Origin: an uncultured Clostridia bacterium
GTDB lineage: Bacteria > Bacillota_A > Clostridia > Oscillospirales > Oscillospiraceae
Assembly (NCBI GenBank): GCA_946059285.1
Contig: CAMGMW010000015.1
Location: forward strand, 1-12,620
Length of the DNA: 12,620 nucleotides
Direction: 5' to 3'
Positions 11,520-12,620 of the stretch are shown one piece after another (position 1 is the stretch's first letter; every line of letters begins with the position of its first letter). The notes under the pieces were generated by a model. That model worked only from the letters and a program-made list of their open reading frames with translations, made no database searches and was not told the DNA's origin. A program made the translations under genes and the position numbers.

Positions 11520-12620
11520 ATGTCTATTTTTTACATCAACGGGAAAGAAGTTACCGTTGCAAAAAAACAGAAGCTCCTACGCTATCTACGGGATGAACTG
11601 CATATCACCTCTGCAAAGGACGGCTGCAGCGAAGGCGCCTGCGGCGCATGTACCGTTCTGATCGACGGCGAGCCGTGCCGCGCCTGCATCCCTGATACGG
11701 AGCGGCTGCACGGCAAGCATGTTCTGACAGTGGAGGGTCTGTCCGATTTTGAAAAAACAGTGTACACCTTTGCCTTCGGCGAAGCGGGCGCGGTACAGTG
11801 CGGCTTCTGCATTCCCGGTATGGTGCTGTGCGCGAAGAGTCTGCTGGATAAAGTCCCCGATCCCACCGATGAACAGATCCGTTTTGCCATCCGCAACAAC
11901 TATTGCCGCTGCACCGGCTATGTCAAAATCATTGCCGCCATCCGTCTGGCCGGCAAAATTTTCCGTGAGGGAAAAATCCCTCTGCCCTCCGCCACCGACT
12001 GGAAGCTCGGTTCCCGCGTTCACCGCATTGATGTGGAGGAAAAGGTTTTGGGCTACGGCAAGTATCCCGACGACTACTACTTTAAGCGGATGTGTTACGG
12101 CGGCGCCGTCCGCAGCAAATATCCCCGCGCCCGCGTGCTGTCCATCGACACCTCTCTGGCGGAAAAGCTTCCCGGGGTAATCTGTATTCTAACCGCGGCG
12201 GATGTGCCCGGCGAGAACGTCATCGGGCATCTGGTGCATGACTGGGATGTGATGATCCCCGTGGGGCATATCACACGCTTCCTCGGTGATGCCATCGCGT
12301 TGGTCGCCGCGGAAACGCAGGAAATCCTTGAAAAAGCAAAAAAACTGGTCAAAATCGAGTATGAGATCCTGCCCGCGGTACATAATCCCGCCGAAGCCAT
12401 GGCCTCGGACGCACCGCTGGTGCATGAGTCGGGCAATCTGCTTGCCCATAAGCATGTTTCCCGTGGCAACGCAGAGGAAGCCATTGCCAACTCCCGCTAT
12501 GTTCTCAGCGAGCACTTCAGCACACCCTATACCGAGCATGCTTTTCTGGAGCCTGAATGCGCCGTTGCGGTTCCTGACGGTGACGGCATCCGGATGTACT
12601 CCACCGATCAAAGCGCCCAC
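11520..12620 (+). CDS. Fused 2Fe-2S/molybdopterin hydroxylase, selenium-dependent xanthine dehydrogenase type (5' part, 367 codons)
   Basis: Hydroxylates purines such as xanthine or hypoxanthine in anaerobic purine use; cytoplasmic. The N-terminal 80 residues are a plant-type ferredoxin domain with Cys36, Cys41, Cys44 (DGCSEGACGACTV) and Cys56. A second [2Fe-2S] domain has CGFC (94-97) and CRC (129-131). The frame then runs on without a stop into the aldehyde oxidase/xanthine dehydrogenase a/b domain (from about 165, with LGYGKYPDDYYFKRM) and the start of the molybdopterin-binding part (YTEHAFLEPECAVAV, 337-351). Fusion of the small Fe-S subunit to the catalytic subunit, with no FAD domain between, is typical of the Se-dependent xanthine dehydrogenase family in Clostridia; ordinary bacterial enzymes have these as separate chains. 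Selenium dependence is family knowledge, not visible here, and a related selenium-dependent hydroxylase is possible. The gene is cut by the window end; about 480 more residues are expected. Confidence 0.88.
   Translation, partial: MSIFYINGKEVTVAKKQKLLRYLRDELHITSAKDGCSEGACGACTVLIDGEPCRACIPDTERLHGKHVLTVEGLSDFEKTVYTFAFGEAGAVQCGFCIPGMVLCAKSLLDKVPDPTDEQIRFAIRNNYCRCTGYVKIIAAIRLAGKIFREGKIPLPSATDWKLGSRVHRIDVEEKVLGYGKYPDDYYFKRMCYGGAVRSKYPRARVLSIDTSLAEKLPGVICILTAADVPGENVIGHLVHDWDVMIPVGHITRFLGDAIALVAAETQEILEKAKKLVKIEYEILPAVHNPAEAMASDAPLVHESGNLLAHKHVSRGNAEEAIANSRYVLSEHFSTPYTEHAFLEPECAVAVPDGDGIRMYSTDQSAH

Noticed and set aside
1..12620. CRISPR arrays, tRNA/rRNA genes, insertion sequences, phage or toxin-antitoxin genes
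   Set aside because: I looked for repeated spacers, tRNA-like cloverleaf ends, transposase motifs and small paired genes, and found none. The window looks like ordinary chromosome with accessory surface genes.

Overview
The window suggests a low-to-moderate GC Gram-positive anaerobe of the class Clostridia, probably a gut Oscillospiraceae-like bacterium. This rests on four things: strong GGAGG ribosome sites with textbook sigma-A promoters; triple SLH domains for cell-wall anchoring; an oxygen-sensitive Fe-S cysteine desulfidase; and a fused molybdenum hydroxylase of the selenium-dependent xanthine dehydrogenase type. The assignment is inferred from gene content; no rRNA or marker gene is present.

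Layout. (1) At 48-2281 on the minus strand lies a compact envelope-sensing operon: a PadR regulator, a HAAS/DUF1700 membrane protein and a DUF4097 beta-repeat protein. It is driven by a consensus promoter with a perfect inverted repeat across the -35 and closed by a bidirectional terminator. (2) Divergent from it, at 2311-3643 on the plus strand, is a secreted SLH protein whose N-terminal domain carries a Cys-His-Asp arrangement like papain/CHAP-fold enzymes. (3) Converging on that is cyuA (L-cysteine desulfidase, minus strand, 3658-4941). (4) The most interesting unit runs on the minus strand from 8411 to 5070: a promoter, a cobalamin riboswitch, an intrinsic terminator acting as attenuator, then two genes. 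The first encodes an SLH-anchored protein with an alpha-toroid (prenyltransferase-like repeats) followed by a DUF4430 domain, the same order as in animal intrinsic factor and transcobalamin. The second, 12 bp downstream, encodes a membrane-tethered protein with its own DUF4430 domain on a long Thr/Pro/Glu linker. (5) A short uridine-kinase-like P-loop kinase (minus, 8451-9368) and a MATE transporter (plus, 9651-11090) are divergently transcribed. (6) At the right edge, behind two consensus promoters and a 9-bp direct repeat, begins a fused 2Fe-2S/molybdopterin hydroxylase gene that is cut by the window end.

How the genes may work together: the riboswitch ties the two DUF4430 proteins to corrinoid status, and their folds resemble those of animal B12 carriers. 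The simplest reading is a Gram-positive surface system that captures corrinoid at the wall (SLH protein) and passes it to a membrane-tethered partner for import by a transporter encoded elsewhere. The riboswitch and domain calls are read directly from sequence; the capture-and-handoff role is inference. The other genes look like independent transcription units.
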